Below the pieces are notes generated by a model. It saw only the letters and a program-made list of their open reading frames with translations. It searched no databases and was not told the DNA's origin. A stretch of 60,686 bases of DNA, from the NCBI GenBank assembly GCA_040289295.1, contig PSLA01000014.1, positions 1-60,686 of the forward strand. The letters run 5' to 3'. This stretch comes from J051 sp040289295. GTDB lineage: Bacteria; Armatimonadota; Fimbriimonadia; Fimbriimonadales; ATM1. Shown in pieces: positions 50,266 through 59,228 of this stretch. Both the position numbers and the translations under genes were made by a program. Positions within the stretch are counted from its first letter, which is position 1, and every line of letters starts with the position of its first letter.

Positions 50266-52467
50266 ATGGGTCGTGGACGGTTTCTAAGGTCATTGAAGCA
50301 ACGCTGGTGGTTGCTGTTGCTGCTGGTTGTTCCCTCAACGGCGGGTGTTTTGATCTACACGTTGATGGCGAAGCCTCGTTACGAGGCTTTCATGACGCTT
50401 GCGGACAGGCGGGATCCGGATCTGAATCTTCCCGTTCTGTACCAGGATCAGTTGATGTCGCGTGGCGTGAACGAGACTGAGCTGCGCGTTTTGAACCTGA
50501 CGAGCACGATCGGTTCATTTACGGTATTGAAGCAGACGTTTGACCAGCTTGCGGTGGAGGGGTACATCAAGGATACGAGCCAGGAGGCTTTGAACCGTTT
50601 CATTGGAGACATTTCTATTGTACCTCAGCGTGGGACGGAGTTTGTGCAGGTGAGCTATGTAGATGACGATCCTGCGGTTGCCCAGAAAGTGATCGAGGTG
50701 ATTCGTGACAAGTTCATGACCCGTTATGCGAGCCTTGTGGCGACGCCATCGGATTCGCGTGTACAGTTCATTCGTCAGCAGTTGGCTCGCGAGAAGGCAG
50801 CCTACGACGCCAAACTGCAGGAGCAGAAGGAGTTTCAGGATCAATATCCCGATTCGATAGGGTTTGAGACGACGATAGGGTCATTGGCGCAACAGATCCA
50901 AGCGTCGAAGCAGCGAATCTACGATGCTGAGCGTGCGATCAACGTGGCGACGGCGACATTCGAGACGGCTCGTGCTCAGGCGAAGTACCCTGCGATGGAG
51001 GACCCGATCCACGGCTTTCAGCAGAACCCGAATCCTTTGTACACGACCTTAGAAGCTCGGATTGCGACGGCGGAGACGACATACGAGACTCGGAAGGAGC
51101 GATACGGTCCTAATCATCCGAGCATGATCGAACTTCGGCGGTCGATCGAGGAGGACAAGCGTCAATTAGCGAATACGAACCCTTATATTGTATCGCAAGC
51201 GCATCAGGAGAAGACACCTTACGAGCAGGAGCGTTTAAATGCGGAGCTTCAAGCGGAGCGTCAGCTGGCGTGGGCTCGTGCGGAGAAGGCGTCAGCAGAG
51301 CGGGAATTGGCAATGCTGGAGGCACAGAAGGAGCGTCTTCCGGAAGTGCAGAAGCGTCTTTCTGAGCTTTCGGCTGAGCTGCTTGCGCACCAGTCATCAG
51401 TTGCGAACATGCAAGCGAAACTACAAGAGGCAGAGGCTCGTCAAGCGCAGAACAGCGCACCAACGATTTATATGCTGGACGACCCTTCGATTCGGGAGCT
51501 CTCTCGGAACACGGTATTGAAGACGCTGGTTACGCTGTTCTTGAGCTTGGTGGTTGCGATTTCGCTGATTGCGAGCCTTGGTCAGATCGACCAAGGGACC
51601 TATACGCCGATCGAGGCGGAGAACAGTCTGGGCTTTCCGGTGCTCGGTGTGCTTCCTCGAAGCGCTCAGAAGCGTCTCTCTACGTCGGAAGAGAGGCCGA
51701 GTGCGCTGGCGGCGAGTTATCAGATGCTGTCGAGCCAGTTGATGGCGATCCAGGACAAGTTAGTTGGTCCAGGTGTGTTGGTTGCCGCGGCGGAACCCGA
51801 CTCGGGGAGGACAACGGTTGCTGCGAACCTTGCGATCAGCCTCGCGCGAGACGGCGCGCGTGTGCTTATCGTGGACGCGGACCTGCGCAATCCCACGTTG
51901 CACGAGCACTTTGAGTTAGAGAACCGTGCCGGCTTAACGGAGATCCTCACAGGCTCTGCGACGATGGAGAGCGTGGTTCAGCCTTCGGGTGTTGATGGAC
52001 TGCTGGTCATCACAGCCGGGCAGCCCCCCGTGAACCCGATTCGCCTCTTCCGCAGCCAGGCGATGAGCGACTTTATTGAGATGGTAAGCCAGGGAGCAGA
52101 CTACGTTGTGTTCGACAGTGCCTCGGGCAGCACGTTCGGTGATGCCGTGGTGCTCGCCGAGCACGTTCAGAACGTGGTGCTGATTCATGAGGCGGGCCGA
52201 CCGCCGACCATCGCCGAATTTGAATTCCACAAGGCGCTGGAGCGCTTGGGGGTCAACATCATCGGCTTGGTGCTAAACAAGGCGCGTCCGGACGACTGCC
52301 CGGCATACCAGCACTATCGCCGGAACTACGAAAGGACGCTTCAGCGGTACCACCCAAGCGCGGGTCGAGTAGCTCTTGGCGCTGGTGACAAGCCGGTTCG
52401 CGACAGGGGCGAGAAGCCGCAAAAACCGGAACAATTCGGAGCTCCGTCGGACGACGACGAGGAGTAG
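50266..52467 (+). CDS. Wzc-like chain-length protein with a degenerate BY-kinase domain
   Basis: This 733-residue protein has a Wzz domain flanked by membrane segments (RWWLLLLLVVPSTAGVLIYT and TLVTLFLSLVVAISLIASLG), a long coiled-coil region, and a C-terminal P-loop domain like bacterial tyrosine kinases. It should control polymer length and export. The P-loop reads AEPDSGRTTVAA, with Arg515 (AGG) where Lys is expected. Walker A' is intact (LIVDADLRNP) but the Walker B region is FDSASG, not DTPP. The C-terminal tail has few Tyr. Kinase activity is therefore doubtful. AGGAG precedes ATG 50266. Confidence 0.9.
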   Translation: MGRGRFLRSLKQRWWLLLLLVVPSTAGVLIYTLMAKPRYEAFMTLADRRDPDLNLPVLYQDQLMSRGVNETELRVLNLTSTIGSFTVLKQTFDQLAVEGYIKDTSQEALNRFIGDISIVPQRGTEFVQVSYVDDDPAVAQKVIEVIRDKFMTRYASLVATPSDSRVQFIRQQLAREKAAYDAKLQEQKEFQDQYPDSIGFETTIGSLAQQIQASKQRIYDAERAINVATATFETARAQAKYPAMEDPIHGFQQNPNPLYTTLEARIATAETTYETRKERYGPNHPSMIELRRSIEEDKRQLANTNPYIVSQAHQEKTPYEQERLNAELQAERQLAWARAEKASAERELAMLEAQKERLPEVQKRLSELSAELLAHQSSVANMQAKLQEAEARQAQNSAPTIYMLDDPSIRELSRNTVLKTLVTLFLSLVVAISLIASLGQIDQGTYTPIEAENSLGFPVLGVLPRSAQKRLSTSEERPSALAASYQMLSSQLMAIQDKLVGPGVLVAAAEPDSGRTTVAANLAISLARDGARVLIVDADLRNPTLHEHFELENRAGLTEILTGSATMESVVQPSGVDGLLVITAGQPPVNPIRLFRSQAMSDFIEMVSQGADYVVFDSASGSTFGDAVVLAEHVQNVVLIHEAGRPPTIAEFEFHKALERLGVNIIGLVLNKARPDDCPAYQHYRRNYERTLQRYHPSAGRVALGAGDKPVRDRGEKPQKPEQFGAPSDDDEE

Positions 52468-52500
52468 AAACGGTTAGGGCCGCCACACGGCGGATGAACT

Positions 52501-53151
52501 ATGGAGCAAGCGAAGGCCGGTTATACCGGCAAGATTCAACGCGTTCGGGTACCGTACGCGTTTTGGAAACGGGTGCTCGATGCTGTGGGCAGCGCCGGGC
52601 TCGTCTTGCTTCTGTCTCCGGTGTTCCTCATAATTGCGGTGTTGGTCAAGGCAACCAGCAGTGGGCCCGTGATCTATCGGCAAGTTCGCGTTGGCCGAGA
52701 AGGGCAGCAGTTTGTCTTTTACAAGTTTCGGTCGATGTATAAGGACGCCGACAAGCGGCTGCAAGAGGTTCTCGACAAGAACGAGAAAGCGGGCCCCATC
52801 TTCAAGATGAAGAACGATCCGCGGGTTACTCCGGTCGGACGCGTGTTGCGGAAGTACTCGCTGGACGAGTTGCCGCAACTGTTCAACGTCCTGAAAGGCG
52901 ACATGAGCCTTGTCGGGCCACGTCCTCCACTGCCGCGGGAAGTCGAGCAGTACGACGATCGCGCACTTCAAAGGCTGAGCGTCCTGCCCGGAATTACCTG
53001 CCTCTGGCAGATTTGCGGGCGAAGTGACACGAGTTTTGAGGATTGGCTGGAGTTGGACTCTCTTTACGTCGAAAACATGTCCTTCTGGCTCGACTTGAAG
53101 ATCCTGATGAAGACACCGCTGTCGGTCGTCCGTGGGGACGGAGCGTATTGA
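52501..53151 (+). CDS. sugar-phosphate transferase (WbaP/PglC-like phosphoglycosyl transferase)
   Basis: The 216-residue enzyme starts lipid-linked repeat-unit synthesis by moving a sugar-phosphate from UDP-sugar to undecaprenyl phosphate. It has the re-entrant helix (SAGLVLLLSPVFLIIAVLVK), FVFYKFRSMYKDAD, the Asp-Glu catalytic pair in RKYSLDELPQLFNVLKGDMS, and LVGPRPPLPREVEQY. It is the short monotopic form without the extra N-terminal membrane bundle. It lies between the Wzc-like and exosortase genes, as in other EPS loci. No other glycosyltransferases are in this operon. Confidence 0.93.
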   Translation: MEQAKAGYTGKIQRVRVPYAFWKRVLDAVGSAGLVLLLSPVFLIIAVLVKATSSGPVIYRQVRVGREGQQFVFYKFRSMYKDADKRLQEVLDKNEKAGPIFKMKNDPRVTPVGRVLRKYSLDELPQLFNVLKGDMSLVGPRPPLPREVEQYDDRALQRLSVLPGITCLWQICGRSDTSFEDWLELDSLYVENMSFWLDLKILMKTPLSVVRGDGAY

Positions 53152-53203
53152 CCCGACGTAGAACCTGCTGGAAGGGATATCCTAAGGGCATGGGCCAAGT
53201 GAT

Positions 53204-54202
53204 ATGAGCCAAGAGAGGACGCAGAGCGTTGAAGAGGCGACGACGAACGGCGCGAGCGAACGCGATGAGCGGCGCGACGTCCTGCACGTACCTCTGCTCG
53301 GCGTCGAGATCGAGCGCGCATTGTTGCCAGGCATCGGACTGTGCCTGGGCGCCGTTCTGGTGCTCGGCTGGTCGTTTCTGACGGAGCTACCGAGGTTTTG
53401 GTTTGGCGAGGAGGGCTACTACTCGCACGGTTTGCTCGTTCCGTTCATGAGCATAGCGGTCTTCTACATGCGGCGAGAGGCGCTTGCGAAGGCGGAGAAG
53501 GGCTCTTCGATCGCTGGGTTCATTGGCCTCTTGCTTGGTGCTTTACTATTCCTTTCCGGTCGGCTGATTGACAATCTTTCGATTCAAGCCGGGGCGTTCA
53601 TTCTGATGCTGGTCGGAGGGACATACTACGTGTTCGGCGCGAAGGTTGGACGCCTGACGTTGGGCCCTATCCTCTTCCTCATCTTCATGATGCCCGCTTT
53701 GGGGTGGATCATAGACGCGACGACGAACCCCCTTCAGATCATGTCGACGAAGATCGCGACAAAGATGCTGAACATCGTCGGCTATCAGACTTACGTCAGC
53801 CCAATCAATCCGACGTTTGTAGACATGAATTCGTACAGTTTTCAGGTAGGCGGGCCGTGCAGCGGATTCAAGCTGTCTCTGGCGTTGACCGCGTTCACCA
53901 TCTTCTTTATCATGATCTCCAATCTGGGATGGGCGAAGAACGTGTTCCTGTTCGCCTTAAGCATCCCGCTTGCGCTGTTTTTAAACGGTTTGCGTATCAT
54001 GTTCATCGGCGTCGTTGGCGAGCTGGGCGTCGCTTCGCCGGATGCCGCCGTGGTCAGATGGATTCGCTCGCTGGATGCCAGCCAGACGGACGTGGGAATG
54101 ATCTTCCACGACTACAGCGGCTACATTACTCTGTTTGTTTGCTTTATCGCGTTGCACTACATCGTGAAGGCGTTGGAGCGAGGAGTGCCCCATGAACCAT
54201 AG
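53204..54202 (+). CDS. exosortase (PEP-CTERM transpeptidase-like)
   Basis: The 332-residue integral membrane protein has about eight helices and the exosortase catalytic residues: Cys219 in GGPCSGFKLS, Arg264 in LNGLRIMFIG, and His302 in MIFHDYSGYI. It should cut PEP-CTERM proteins at the membrane and perhaps attach them to a surface polymer. The PEP-CTERM protein at 17173-17700 is a candidate substrate. It sits in the EPS operon, as is typical, and overlaps the EpsI gene by 11 nt. Confidence 0.92.
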   Translation: MSQERTQSVEEATTNGASERDERRDVLHVPLLGVEIERALLPGIGLCLGAVLVLGWSFLTELPRFWFGEEGYYSHGLLVPFMSIAVFYMRREALAKAEKGSSIAGFIGLLLGALLFLSGRLIDNLSIQAGAFILMLVGGTYYVFGAKVGRLTLGPILFLIFMMPALGWIIDATTNPLQIMSTKIATKMLNIVGYQTYVSPINPTFVDMNSYSFQVGGPCSGFKLSLALTAFTIFFIMISNLGWAKNVFLFALSIPLALFLNGLRIMFIGVVGELGVASPDAAVVRWIRSLDASQTDVGMIFHDYSGYITLFVCFIALHYIVKALERGVPHEP

Positions 54203-54884
54203 GCTCAGAATCGTCCTTGGGCTTTTCGTAATCATTGGAATTGCCGCGGCGGTCTTGAAACCGCGCGCATATTCCGATAGATCGGAGGAATGGATGGAGA
54301 CGGTGGTGCCTGAGCAGGTACCCGGCTTTACTCTGCTCTCCTCTTCGCGGACGGACAAGTCGGTGCGGATGTCCGACGTTGTGTACGATGTGTTGCAGCC
54401 ATTCGGCATCACGACTCGCTATCTGCGGGGTGAAGATGGGCGCACGTACGAGTTGGTGGTTCTCGCCGGAAACACGCGCAAGTCCTTTCATGACCCGCGC
54501 GTGTGCTTCACAGCACAGAGTTGGGACATCGGCAACCCAGGAGTCTACAAGATCAACGTACCTGAACTGGGAGGCGAGATCGAGGTCTCTGCGATGGTGA
54601 TGAAGAACGTCGCAACGGGTAGCGAGGCGTCGGCGATGTTCTTCTACAAGACGCCGTTCGGCATTCGGCCGGACACGCTTCGTGTTCCATTCGATCTGAC
54701 GTTTGCAAAACTGTTACTGAAGAAGAACGTGGACGCACAATTCTATCGTTTTATGGTCATCCCGCCGTCTGAGGGCGAGGGCGCTTTAGAAAAGGACCTG
54801 AAAGCACTGGAGCGGTTCGCGCGCTCGGTGTTCAGCAAATTTCAGCAAAGCGAAGAGGGAAAATACTTTACCCTCGCCCCGTGA
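54192..54884 (+). CDS. EpsI-type exosortase-associated protein
   Basis: The 230-residue protein has one N-terminal membrane segment (LRIVLGLFVIIGIAAAVL) and an EpsI (DUF3485) domain with YELVVLAGNTRKSFHDPRVC. In other bacteria this domain is often fused to, or encoded beside, exosortase and is needed for EPS-linked export. The ATG overlaps the exosortase gene, so the two are co-translated. Its stop is followed by a new promoter-like element (TAGAAT) for the peptidase genes. Confidence 0.85.
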   Translation: MNHRLRIVLGLFVIIGIAAAVLKPRAYSDRSEEWMETVVPEQVPGFTLLSSSRTDKSVRMSDVVYDVLQPFGITTRYLRGEDGRTYELVVLAGNTRKSFHDPRVCFTAQSWDIGNPGVYKINVPELGGEIEVSAMVMKNVATGSEASAMFFYKTPFGIRPDTLRVPFDLTFAKLLLKKNVDAQFYRFMVIPPSEGEGALEKDLKALERFARSVFSKFQQSEEGKYFTLAP

Positions 54885-54898
54885 TGTAGAATCACGGC

Positions 54899-56038
54899 GT
54901 GCTGCTTTCCCTCGCCGCAATCGCCCTCGCCCAGACGCCGATAGTGTTGGTGCGCGCGCCAATAGCAGGAGCGGAGACGGTCTCAATTCAAGTCTTCTTT
55001 CGCGTCGGCTCGGCGTACGAGCTGGGGACCGAAGCCGGCGTAACGCACCTGATGGAACATCTCCTCTTTCGGAGAGGAACGCCCGGCAGTCTCGACCGCG
55101 ACGTCGAGCGACTCGGTGGGCGGCTGGAAGCCACCACACACCGGGACCTGCTCCGCATCTGGTGCACCGTTCCGAAGGAGCGCGCGCTCAAAGCCGCCGA
55201 AGCGATACGCCAAGCGGTCGCCCCGCTCTCCGCCGACAAAGCCGACGTGGAAACTGAGAAGCGGCTCGTTCTCCAGGAGCTGCGTCTGCAAACCTTGGAT
55301 ATGGAGCGAGTGGTACTGGACCTCTTGTGGCAGCGTAGCGCCGAAGGTAGCGGCTACGCGCTTCCGACGGGGGGGAGGGCGGAAACGATTCAGGCCCTTA
55401 TGCCGCAAGCCGCATTCGATTGGTCACGGAGGGCGCTGAGTCGTGAGCGAACGACTCTTGTCCTTGGCGGCTCAGCGTCCTTAGAGGACGCTGCTCGCAT
55501 CCGCGCGCTGTTCGACGACCTGCCCTCGGGCGATGCTGTCTCGGAACAGCCACCTGCTTGGCCGGATGCCGGTGGGTATTCGATGGCGCGCATGGGCGAC
55601 GTGATCGGCGTGGGGTTCCGTGCGCCCTCACCGAAGGATCCGCGCGCCTATGCGGCGTGGATGGTCGCCTGGGAGGTGTTGGCAGGCGCAGACGGCGCGG
55701 CGCGCCGCGCGGGGCTTATGTGTCGGCCGAGGCTCGACGCGACTGGCGCCGGCACGCTCGCTGCTTTGCTGTTCCGGGGCACTTCTGAGCAAGGCGTTGC
55801 CCAGTTCCTTCGAAGCGGCGACGCAGGGAATCCGTCGGACGCGCTCATCGCGTCGGCTCGGTCAACAGTGGAAGCGCGATGGTCAGCAACGCTTGCGAAG
55901 CCCGAAGAGCGTGGATTCTGGGAAGGCGCAATGCGCGTGTGGGGCGGCCCTCCACCGCAAGAGGTGCTCGAGGCGGTGCGGCGATGCACGGCAGATGAAG
56001 TGCGTGCGGTGCTGCGCTCGTTGGGGGGAAGCGAGTGA
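54899..56038 (+). CDS. M16 family zinc peptidase (catalytic subunit)
   Basis: The 379-residue secreted peptidase starts with a short signal sequence (LLSLAAIALAQTP). It has the inverted zinc motif HLMEH (His50-His54 in VTHLMEHLLFRRG), and a downstream Glu in VETEKRLVLQELR. The overall layout fits the first half of a processing-peptidase-like pair. TAGAAT (54887-54892) ends 6 nt before the GTG start. The next gene encodes the partner, overlapping by GTGA. Confidence 0.88.
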   Translation: MLLSLAAIALAQTPIVLVRAPIAGAETVSIQVFFRVGSAYELGTEAGVTHLMEHLLFRRGTPGSLDRDVERLGGRLEATTHRDLLRIWCTVPKERALKAAEAIRQAVAPLSADKADVETEKRLVLQELRLQTLDMERVVLDLLWQRSAEGSGYALPTGGRAETIQALMPQAAFDWSRRALSRERTTLVLGGSASLEDAARIRALFDDLPSGDAVSEQPPAWPDAGGYSMARMGDVIGVGFRAPSPKDPRAYAAWMVAWEVLAGADGAARRAGLMCRPRLDATGAGTLAALLFRGTSEQGVAQFLRSGDAGNPSDALIASARSTVEARWSATLAKPEERGFWEGAMRVWGGPPPQEVLEAVRRCTADEVRAVLRSLGGSE

Positions 56039-57284
56039 CCTGCCTCCTGGCGTTCGCTGCGACGGGTTCCGTTGAGATCGCACGGCTTGCGAACGGCATC
56101 CCCGTGGTTTATGAACAGGATGCTGGTGCGCCAACCATCTCCGTCGCGGCAGTCGTGCGAACGGATGGCCTCACTCCCCGCGAGTTGGATTCTGTCGAGT
56201 CGCTGGTGGAACCGAGAGCCTGACGCTCCATCGACTGAACGCCCTCGCAGCCCAGAGCGGAGGGCGTATCTCGGTTGCTTTAGCGGCGGATTGTGTCCGC
56301 TTCGACGCCAACGTGCCGCGCGAGAGCTTTCCGCTCGTCATTACCTTACTGTCCGAACTTTTCCTTCGCCCACAGATAACTGCGGATACCATCCGTGAGG
56401 GGCGCGAAAAGCGCCTCCGCGCCCTGCCCATTTCCGAACACCCGCTCGAGCGAGGTGTGCGCGCTTTGTTGTACCAGGCCGGTCTGTTCGGAACAGGGAT
56501 GCCATCCGGGCAGCCAACGGAGGTCCGAGAGGTTTGGCGCAAGGCGTTCCGACCTGAGGGCGTAGCCATCGGCGTTGTCGGAGATGTTCCGCTGGAGCAG
56601 GTGGTGCAGCGCATCGGGGCTTCGCTGGGCTCTTGGCGGCCTCCCATGCCCACCCGTGAGCGTTGGTCGTCGCCGAGCGAGACGGGAGCTGCGCAAGATG
56701 CGCCGCACCCGGTGGTTGGCGTCCTCTTGCCCGGACCAGCCCCCGGCGACGCTCGGTTTCCGGCGTTTCTTGTTGGCCTGGCCGCCTTGTTGGACGGCAA
56801 GGGGAGCATCGTCGGTCGGGAGGTGCGTTATGCAAAGAGTCTTGCGTATGAAGCTGGAGTGCTCCGCTTCGCGCGCGCAGGGCGGATGTGGGCGCTTTTT
56901 TACCTCGGCACCGACGAGGCGGGCGTCGGCGAGCAGGTGTTGTCGCTGCTTCGGTCGGGAGTCGAGCGAATTACGGAGGATGAGTTGGAGCGGGGCAAGT
57001 CCTACCTGCTATCGGCTCTCAGATACATCGGTGGTGGAGGCTCTCTTTTCTCGTCCCTATCTGGTGCTGCGGTGGAACCAATCGAGCGCGCGCATCGGTA
57101 TGCATGGTTGCAGGCGTTTGCGGTTCAGGGTGGTCCGGATCACGGTTTAGAGCGTGCCATCGCCTCGGTGCAGGCGGCGGAGGTGCGCGAGGTAATGGCA
57201 GCCGCAGTTAGAGACTCTCGCGCCCTGAGTGCGGGAAGTGACACGCAAGTCGCCCTCAGGCGTCAGAGGAGTTGGAAGCGATGA
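56035..57284 (+). pseudogene. M16 peptidase partner subunit with a one-base frameshift
   Basis: The first 54 codons (SVEIARLANGIPVVYEQDAG, VVRTDGLTPRELDSVESL) are in one frame. After ~56203 the protein continues in the -1 frame as GGTESLTLHRLNALAAQSGG and FDANVPRESFPLVITLLSEL to the stop at 57284. One missing G in a GG run at 56205-56206 explains it. The rest is well conserved and has no HxxEH, as expected for the non-catalytic M16 partner. It may be a real lesion, a sequencing error or a programmed shift; no slippery heptamer is visible. The pseudopilin gene overlaps its end. Confidence 0.82.
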
Positions 57285-57862
57285 ACAAGGTTAGGGCGTT
57301 TTCGCTGGTCGAGGTCCTGGTGGTTCTTGCTATTATCGCTATCCTGGCGGCGATAGTGTTTCCCACGTTTTCTGTCGCTCGACGCAAGGCGATGGAGGCG
57401 AAGTGCGTAACTCAGTTGCAGCAAATCGGACTGGCGGTCCAGATGTATCGCTCCGAGTCGGACGACATGCTTCCGAACAGATTGAGCGATCTGTATCCGG
57501 TATTCGTCACAAACCCGGCAATCTTTCGTTGTCCACTTGATGTGAAGGACGGACATCATCCATGGACGGGCCGGATGGAGGGCGACCGTTACCTTCCGTC
57601 CGGCGTGAGTTACACCTATGTACCGAATTGGAATCGCGCCATCGAACTTGGTTGGTGGGGCCCGCCTCCCGCACGGGGCGTGGGTAAGTGGGGCGACCAG
57701 ACACCGCTCATCGAGTGCCATTGGCATTGGGCGAGAAAGTTTCTTCAGAACTTGAACGAGGATGACCTTCGCCAGGCGAAGGGAAACGCCGTTGTCGTGC
57801 GAAAGGACGGCAGCATACGCTTTTGGCCGGCTAAGGTCTCCATCGAGCAGTACGAACCGTAG
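57281..57862 (+). CDS. prepilin-type N-terminal methylation domain protein
   Basis: The 193-residue product begins MNKVRAFSLVEVLVVLAI, a class III prepilin signal with Phe at +1 and Glu at +5, followed by a membrane helix (IIAILAAIVFPTFSVA) and CVTQLQQIGLAVQMYRSESD. The C-terminal part has paired Cys and a KDGSIRFWPAKV end, the H/DG-type pattern of Armatimonadota pseudopilins. It is a smaller relative of the protein at 2290-3171. ATG 57281 overlaps the M16 stop (ATGA). Confidence 0.87.
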   Translation: MNKVRAFSLVEVLVVLAIIAILAAIVFPTFSVARRKAMEAKCVTQLQQIGLAVQMYRSESDDMLPNRLSDLYPVFVTNPAIFRCPLDVKDGHHPWTGRMEGDRYLPSGVSYTYVPNWNRAIELGWWGPPPARGVGKWGDQTPLIECHWHWARKFLQNLNEDDLRQAKGNAVVVRKDGSIRFWPAKVSIEQYEP

Positions 57863-57877
57863 GTACATAATTCGCGC

Positions 57878-58501
57878 GTGCTGTTTAGGCGCAGGAAGGA
57901 AACTGTTCGACCCGGGTGGATGCTGGTAGGGCTCGGCAACCCCGGCGGACAGTACGACGGAACACGGCACAACGTCGGCTTCGAGGTGATTCGCGAATTG
58001 GCGAATCGACACGACCTGCCCCTCAACGTGCGAAAGCATTCGAGCAACTATGGAGTCGGCGCGATCAAGGGCGTGCCGGTCGCGCTGGTCCGACCGATGA
58101 CATACATGAACCGCAGCGGGGCGGCGGTTGGCACGCTGCTGCGGGAGTTCAACCTGTCGCCCGAGAAAATGGTTGTTGTGTTCGACGATATGGACCTCGA
58201 AGTTGGACGTGTTCTCGTTAAACCGCAAGGGGGACCGGGTACTCACAACGGAATGCGCGACATCATCGATGCGCTGGGCACCGAGGCTTTCCCTCGCGTG
58301 CGCATCGGCATCGGCAAGCCGGTCGGCCCGGGCGTAGACTACGTGTTGGGTAGGTTTGAGCCGAACGAACTCGACCGCATCGTTCCTGCGATCCGCCTGG
58401 CGGCGGACGCTTGCGAGTGGATCGTTGCCGAGGGAATCGACGCGGCAATGAATCGCGCCAACAGCACGAGCAAAGCGGAAAACGTGAGCGATGGACGGTA
58501 A
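57878..58501 (+). CDS. pth: peptidyl-tRNA hydrolase
   Basis: This 207-residue enzyme recycles peptidyl-tRNA released from stalled ribosomes. It has LVGLGNPGGQYDGTRHNVGF with the catalytic His, VRPMTYMNRSG, VVVFDDMDLEVGR with the Asp, and GGPGTHNGMRDI. The C-terminal ~20 residues are extra. The start is GTG 57878, with CATAAT (57866-57871) ending 6 nt upstream. rsmG overlaps its 3' end by 11 nt. Confidence 0.95.
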   Translation: MLFRRRKETVRPGWMLVGLGNPGGQYDGTRHNVGFEVIRELANRHDLPLNVRKHSSNYGVGAIKGVPVALVRPMTYMNRSGAAVGTLLREFNLSPEKMVVVFDDMDLEVGRVLVKPQGGPGTHNGMRDIIDALGTEAFPRVRIGIGKPVGPGVDYVLGRFEPNELDRIVPAIRLAADACEWIVAEGIDAAMNRANSTSKAENVSDGR

Positions 58502-59228
58502 GGCGCTGCAGGCAGAGGCGGTGAAGTTAGGTTTGCACCTTACCCGAGCGCAACTCGAGGCTTTTGGATTCTTCGAAGCCGCGCTCTATGAAGCGAACTC
58601 CGTGATGAACCTTACGCGTGTGCCGAAGGAGGACTGTTGGGTGACGCATTTTCTGGACAGCTTGCTCCTAAGCCCCTTGATTCCGAACGGGGCGTCGGTG
58701 CTGGACATCGGAAGCGGCGCCGGGTTTCCGGGTGTATGCCTCGCGATTGCGCGTGCGGACCTCGTCGTGTCGTGCATGGACGGCAACGGCAAGTTCGCAC
58801 GGTTCCTGCAAACGAACTTTGCTCCCGGCGGCCGTCTACCGTTCTTGATGGAGGTTATCGAGGCGCGGGCGGAGGTCGCCTCTCATAGCCCGGCGTTGCG
58901 CGAACGTTTCGACTTCGTAACCGGTCGAGCGCTTGCGCCGCTTCCGGTTCAACTGGAGCTGAGCGCCGCTTTCACGCGCGTGGGCGGCTTGGTTGTGCCG
59001 ATGCGAACGCCTGCGGATCGTGAAGCGGCCCGCGGGCGCTACGAGCAGCTGGGTTTGCGGTTGGTGGAGTTGAAGACGGCGTTGCTGGCTCCAATCCGCG
59101 CCACGCGTCTGTTTCCGGTGTATCGGAAGCAAGGAAGGACCCCGGCGGAGTATCCCCGCTCGTGGGCGAAGATCAGGCGCGATCCGGTCGGCGGAGTTTC
59201 AGCCAAGCCTCCCACGTGCGAACCGTGA
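58491..59228 (+). CDS. rsmG: 16S rRNA G527 N7-methyltransferase RsmG
   Basis: This 245-residue enzyme methylates G527 of 16S rRNA. Signatures are VMNLTRVPKEDCWVTHFLDS, the SAM site VLDIGSGAGFPGVCLAIA, and VTGRALAPLPVQLEL. Length is close to the family. It overlaps pth and, at its 3' end, the convergent PAP2 gene by 56 nt, which is a long antisense overlap for this compact window. Confidence 0.93.
   Translation: MDGKALQAEAVKLGLHLTRAQLEAFGFFEAALYEANSVMNLTRVPKEDCWVTHFLDSLLLSPLIPNGASVLDIGSGAGFPGVCLAIARADLVVSCMDGNGKFARFLQTNFAPGGRLPFLMEVIEARAEVASHSPALRERFDFVTGRALAPLPVQLELSAAFTRVGGLVVPMRTPADREAARGRYEQLGLRLVELKTALLAPIRATRLFPVYRKQGRTPAEYPRSWAKIRRDPVGGVSAKPPTCEP

Noticed and set aside
49308..54884. 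Exopolysaccharide locus as a new system
   Set aside because: Wza-like, Wzc-like, phosphoglycosyl transferase, exosortase and EpsI form a known type of EPS/exosortase operon; only the degenerate P-loop is unusual.
57263..58246. Long open frame antisense to the pseudopilin and pth genes
   Set aside because: No recognisable domain; it overlaps two conserved genes.
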